This document shows, piece by piece, positions 56,201 to 59,200 of a stretch of DNA of 64,000 nt. The stretch's first letter is position 1; every line of letters begins with the position of its first letter. Below the pieces are notes generated by a model. That model saw only the letters and a list, made by a program, of their open reading frames with translations. It ran no database searches and was not told the DNA's origin. This stretch comes from Cladorhizidae sp. MBARI D1340-BT2 (lineage: Eukaryota; Porifera; Demospongiae; Poecilosclerida; Cladorhizidae), in contig JAQNBH010000011.1 in NCBI GenBank assembly GCA_028752905.1, forward strand, positions 34,679,396 through 34,743,395, in the 5' to 3' direction. Both the position numbers and the translations under genes were made by a program.

Positions 56201-59200
56201 GCTTTCAATGGGAGAAGAACTTTGTAGCATCTTCAATATAAGCACAGGATGGAGATAATTGTTTTAGTTACACATAAAGCGGTAAATATCACCCATTCCC
56301 AATATAGTAGGAAGTCAGTTATCCGAACATGTTGGGACCGGAGGGTGTTCGGATAACTGAAATGTTTGGATAACTGAAGTGACACAAAATAAATAAAAAC
56401 ACTTTACCTTTGCATCTCTGCTGGACCAACCATAGAATCACAGCTTTATCCAGCTCAACATAGTTAGCTCTCCTGACTACCTTTCTCTTCTTTGTACAGT
56501 CACCATCCTGAACTTCAGTTTGGAAGGCCTGCAGCTTTCTTATTGTTCTTAACGATATCATGAACAGTTGACTTTCCTCAGCCGCAAAACTAGCTAAACT
56601 TTTCCCACTCTTCACTAAATCACATATCTTGAGTTTGTCATTGATATTAAGTTCTCTTTGGAGTAGCTGTAGCCATACTCGTACAGAGTATCTGCTTCAA
56701 ATTGGAGCATAAAGAAAGTTAGAAAGGTTCACATTGGGAAATTTGTTGTGCGCATGTGGATACATAATTTTGCCACTTGCACTTTTTTGCAGTAGGTGTG
56801 GTCTCACATAGCATTTGGTTAACTAATGTGTTCGGATAACTGAAGTTCGGAGACTTCCTACTGTACTTATAAAGTCCAAACTCGAGAGGACCATAGGAGG
56901 GATTTTAATTGCATATTCCTTTTTTTTCATTTGACAAAGTTCAGACCTAATTGCATTGTAATAATTTTATGTTAACAGTTTGCATTTCACCAATATGATT
57001 TTCCATGACTCGTCACAGGATGGAAGGTTTTTAATTGTGCAAAGGACACTCCATAAAATGCGAGATGGTGTAGCTGCAGTCCACTCATGCAAGGGACACC
57101 CTCCAGAGTGACATTCCTTGTTGCTGGATCAAGTGCCAGTCAAGATGCCTGCAGCCAACTCCAACATTGGGCACAATAATATTCACATCTGTGAGGTCAC
57201 ATCTCTTCCCAAGCAGTGGGCACAACAACTAACACATACATCAGAGCATGAACAGCCGTCACCTCCACAGCTCCCAATACACATGAGCACATGTCTAATG
57301 ACACTTGGCCCAAATATTCTATAACACTCACCAACACAGATTGTACCCCACAATGTTAGCCTCATTTAAACTGCAAAATACAAGTCCTGGAATGCTGCTA
57401 GATACTATATAAAGCAATTGTCTCACAAATCGGCAAATGGATCAGAAATACTAGCATCTTGGTTTTCCAGATTAATAGGAGCCACACTTGCTTTCTTCAA
57501 TTCATCCATAATCCTAACATCATTAAAAAAAAATCTCTGATTTCATTCATCATTAAATTTTTCTCCTAGAGGAAAGTAAGCCACTTGGCTCCATGTTCTT
57601 TGATAACAAACATGCCCATGATGACCTTTACATCTGCTGCTACTGCCCCACATTGAAGATGCTTTTGAGCTTCAGCATTCCATAAATAGAACTTTTCCAT
57701 TAAAAAGAAGGTTTGTTAATACTAACATCCATAGTCATTTCACCTAGCAGGAACCATTATGACAAAAATATTGTGCTCTTGAAAGCACTCAAAATTGAGT
57801 TAGTTTTTGACCTATACATTTTCCATAATCCTCATTGCTTTCTGTTGTGTTTCCTGTAAATCGTCCCATACTCTAGTAGTGCATGGGATAAAGATGTTGT
57901 TGAGGAATAATAGGCAGGTTTCTTTAATTTCCTTAAGATTTGGCGATTGAAAGATGTCAAATCCATTGGAAAGGCAAATTTGGTTGTGATTGGGTCCGTT
58001 TATCTTTAGTATCTGTGTGGGCAGGAAACTACAAACAGAAAATGTTGCTGTTATCTGTCTTTATTGCCGAGACTAACTGCTTCCAGTCTTCTGCTACTTT
58101 TTGCTCCCATTCCTAAATCTCAGCAATACATTTTTTGCTCCCATTCCTAAATCTCTGGAAGATACTAATCTAAAAGCAGTCTGGTTCAAGTTGATGATTG
58201 AACTGTCAGGAATGTTTATTGAGACAGCCATCCTGGATGCTTGGCCAAAAAAATCCCTAATTTCAAGTGCTCAAATTGCTTCTTTTACATTCCTTGGTTG
58301 GTTTAATTTAGCACAAGCTTTATTCCACATACCATCTTGTTAAGAAGTGATGCTGCCCATGTATTTTTGATTAAAATGTATTCATCGTACTTGTGAGGAG
58401 AATGCTGTCATAAGCCATGACACTTCTTGAACCTGCAAGCGATCACAACATTTGTACCAATGCTTGTGCTAGTCCAATGCAAGATGTGTTTTTATATTTT
58501 TTAACATCGTATACAGGTCTTCTCCTAGAAAAACTTTTCTACCATGATTCTTGGCTAGCAAAGACATCACCCCTGAAAACTCAGTTCATACTTTTGCTTT
58601 TTTCTTAAGCTGTTCAAAGTATTTGCTCCTCACTATTCTCTCCCTTACCTATAGAGAGCCTTGAATTTCTTGCAAGTAGCTGAATTCCCATTCTCGGCAG
58701 CATATAGCCAATAGATGCATGAATTCCAGTTACTTTCTTTTCGCATCATAACTCCAGTCCTAATGCTAGTCTCTATGATAGCTCAAGTACTTTTTCAGCT
58801 GATTTGTTATCTTCCACAACAACCTTTCCAAGGTTTCCTACTTGTAATATGGTTGTTAGATTAGCAGATCCATTAATGGGCTTAAAGTGCTGCTAAAGAG
58901 ACTCATCTTCGTTTCATTATGCTATGTAATGCTCAACATTGGCAGTGCCACATCAAACTTCTAGCATCAACACATGACAACATATACGATCCTGTACTAT
59001 ATATGTACAATGTAATTTACATATTATATCATAGCTAAGTAAGTTTCTCTATAAGGTGCTTTTGCTCAGCCTTGTTGTTTGAGAATTCATAGCAACCCTT
59101 TCTGACCTCAACAAAGTGACAACAAATAAGACCAGGGAACCAAAAAATACTAGTAAAATGGATTTGCCTGTTTATTTGTTCTTACTCTTTTGTGCTTGCA

